From Candidatus Krumholzibacteriia bacterium (lineage in GTDB: Bacteria > Krumholzibacteriota > Krumholzibacteriia > LZORAL124-64-63): 14,818 nt of DNA. The position numbers and the translations under genes are program-made. Shown here piece by piece: positions 13,797 to 14,818 of this stretch; the first letter of the stretch is position 1; the number at the start of each line of letters is the position of its first letter. A model generated the notes under the pieces. The model was not told the origin of the DNA. It did no database searches and saw only the letters and a list, made by a program, of their open reading frames with translations. The stretch lies in NCBI GenBank assembly GCA_030643455.1, contig DAOWLV010000024.1, forward strand, positions 1-14,818, read 5' to 3'.

Positions 13797-14818
13797 AGGA
13801 CAGCCAGCTCCTGATCCGGATGTTGAACCGGCCGAGGGGATTGAGCAGGGTGCCTTCGCTCGTGTAGACAATGACGTCCACCTGGCCACCCGCCCGCAGA
13901 AGCCCACGGGTCGTGTCGATATCGAATTCGATGATCACCGGAAAACGCTGGGGTTCACGCAGCCAGCTTTGGGTGCTGGCAACCGTTGGCAGATCGCCCC
14001 GGTTGGATCCACCACCGGAACTGACCCCGTAGCCAACGCTGCGCACCTTTCCGACGAACACCCTGCCGGGAGCCGCGTCGAGCACGAACTCCACCGGATC
14101 ACCCTCGGTGATGTTGCCGAGATTGTTCTCGCGCATGTCCGCCTGGATCCATATGTCGTGGGTCGAAACGAATGTGGCCAGAGGCTGCCCAGCCTGGGCA
14201 TAGTGCCCGACGTCGACATTGAAACTTTCGATCACCCCACGTGACGGGGCAGTCAACGTGGAAAACTCCAGGTCCAGGTGGGCATGCTCGACCGCCGTGA
14301 CGGCCACCCGGATCTGAGAATTTTCGGGCCCCTCGATTCCCAGTTGCTGCTGGGCTTTTTCCAGATCGGCCTCAGCCGAAGATACCCGTTCCAGCGCCTG
14401 GGCAAGGCCGGTTTCCGACCGGTCCTTGTCGGCCAGGGAAAGGGCCCCGGGATTGTCCTCGAGAACCGACTGCGTACGATCGTAATTTCGCTGGGCCCGG
14501 TCGAGTTGTGCCCGGGCCACCCCCAACTTGCCGGCGGCGGCTTTTACGGTCGCCCCCTGAACTCCCATCTGCTGCGTCGTCTGATCGAGATTGGCCTCGG
14601 ACGAACGAACCGCCAACTCGAAGGGCCGGCGGTCGATCTGGAAGAGGACGTCATCCTGCTCGACCATGCTGTGCAATCGCACGCCGACTTCGGTGATGTG
14701 CCCCGACACGCGGGGCACAATGGGGACAATGAGGGATCGCACACGGGCCTGGCTGGTGTAGGGGGTCACTCGATCCGATTTAACATACCAGATGAAGATA
14801 ACGACGCAAACAGCTAGA
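13786..14818 (-). CDS. HlyD/EmrA-like membrane fusion protein, N-terminus beyond the edge
   Basis: The periplasmic adaptor of the exporter, bridging the inner-membrane and outer-membrane parts. The visible 343 residues begin in a transmembrane helix (LAVCVVIFIWYV, from 14817) that runs without a stop into KSDRVTPYTSQARVRS, so the gene continues past the right edge. Next come the first half of the lipoyl-like domain (IVPRVSGHITEVGVRL... DVLFQIDRRPFEL), a long alpha-helical hairpin rich in Ala, Gln and Glu, the second lipoyl half (LTAPSRGVIESFNVDVGHYAQAG split by the hairpin), and the beta-barrel domain with DIWIQADMRENNLGNITEG. A GTG at 14769 is an internal Val codon, not the start. It is the first visible gene of the operon; the promoter is outside the window. 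Confidence 0.93.
   Translation of the reverse strand, partial: LAVCVVIFIWYVKSDRVTPYTSQARVRSLIVPIVPRVSGHITEVGVRLHSMVEQDDVLFQIDRRPFELAVRSSEANLDQTTQQMGVQGATVKAAAGKLGVARAQLDRAQRNYDRTQSVLEDNPGALSLADKDRSETGLAQALERVSSAEADLEKAQQQLGIEGPENSQIRVAVTAVEHAHLDLEFSTLTAPSRGVIESFNVDVGHYAQAGQPLATFVSTHDIWIQADMRENNLGNITEGDPVEFVLDAAPGRVFVGKVRSVGYGVSSGGGSNRGDLPTVASTQSWLREPQRFPVIIEFDIDTTRGLLRAGGQVDVIVYTSEGTLLNPLGRFNIRIRSWLSYVR

Noticed and set aside
14767..14769. GTG as the start of the HlyD gene
   Set aside because: The frame continues upstream to the window edge and encodes a hydrophobic helix exactly where the family has its membrane anchor.

Overview
The window is GC-rich, densely coded DNA from a Gram-negative bacterium. 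An outer-membrane efflux lipoprotein, a HlyD-type adaptor and Sec-exported envelope proteins show the double membrane. A periplasmic multihaem c-type cytochrome of the c3/c7 type suggests anaerobic or flexible respiration. I cannot name a phylum. No tRNA, rRNA, insertion sequence, integrase or CRISPR array is visible, and nothing clearly marks the region as recently acquired.

Left part (1-5640), all genes on the minus strand. Two purine-biosynthesis genes flank an exported tetrahaem cytochrome. The gene at 64-3327 is a single-chain formylglycinamidine ribonucleotide (FGAM) synthase in which a small-type PurL is fused to its glutaminase PurQ, with no PurS domain. The gene at 4136-5440 is adenylosuccinate lyase, PurB. 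The cytochrome (3535-4002) has its own candidate promoter, a tandem 9-bp direct repeat just upstream of the -35, and a strong intrinsic terminator, so it looks like an independent unit. A further gene begins just after purL and runs off the left edge.

Middle (5641-6534). One plus-strand gene encodes a ten-helix EamA/DMT transporter. It diverges from purB across a 200-bp gap holding a candidate purB promoter whose spacer is a perfect inverted repeat. It converges on the right-hand operon with a 9-nt gap.

Right part (6544-14818), a tight minus-strand operon read from right to left: HlyD/EmrA-like adaptor (its N-terminus is beyond the edge), DUF2955/FUSC-like inner-membrane protein, NodT-type outer-membrane efflux lipoprotein, an MscS-family channel, and a large exported phospholipase D superfamily protein. 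The junctions are an 11-nt overlap, a 1-nt gap, a 4-nt ATGA overlap and a 38-nt gap. The first three genes make a plausible tripartite exporter. The last two add a membrane channel and a phosphodiesterase that might remodel lipids or other phosphodiesters in the envelope.

The most unusual points are all in this operon. The roughly 1033-residue PLD protein has a beta-rich N-terminal region, one canonical HKD motif, and a second motif split by about 80 residues. The channel gene has an in-frame amber codon between the pore helix and the cytoplasmic domain, and an 11-C homopolymer near its 5' end. I propose that the five genes form an undescribed envelope system, but no function beyond family level can be read from sequence alone.
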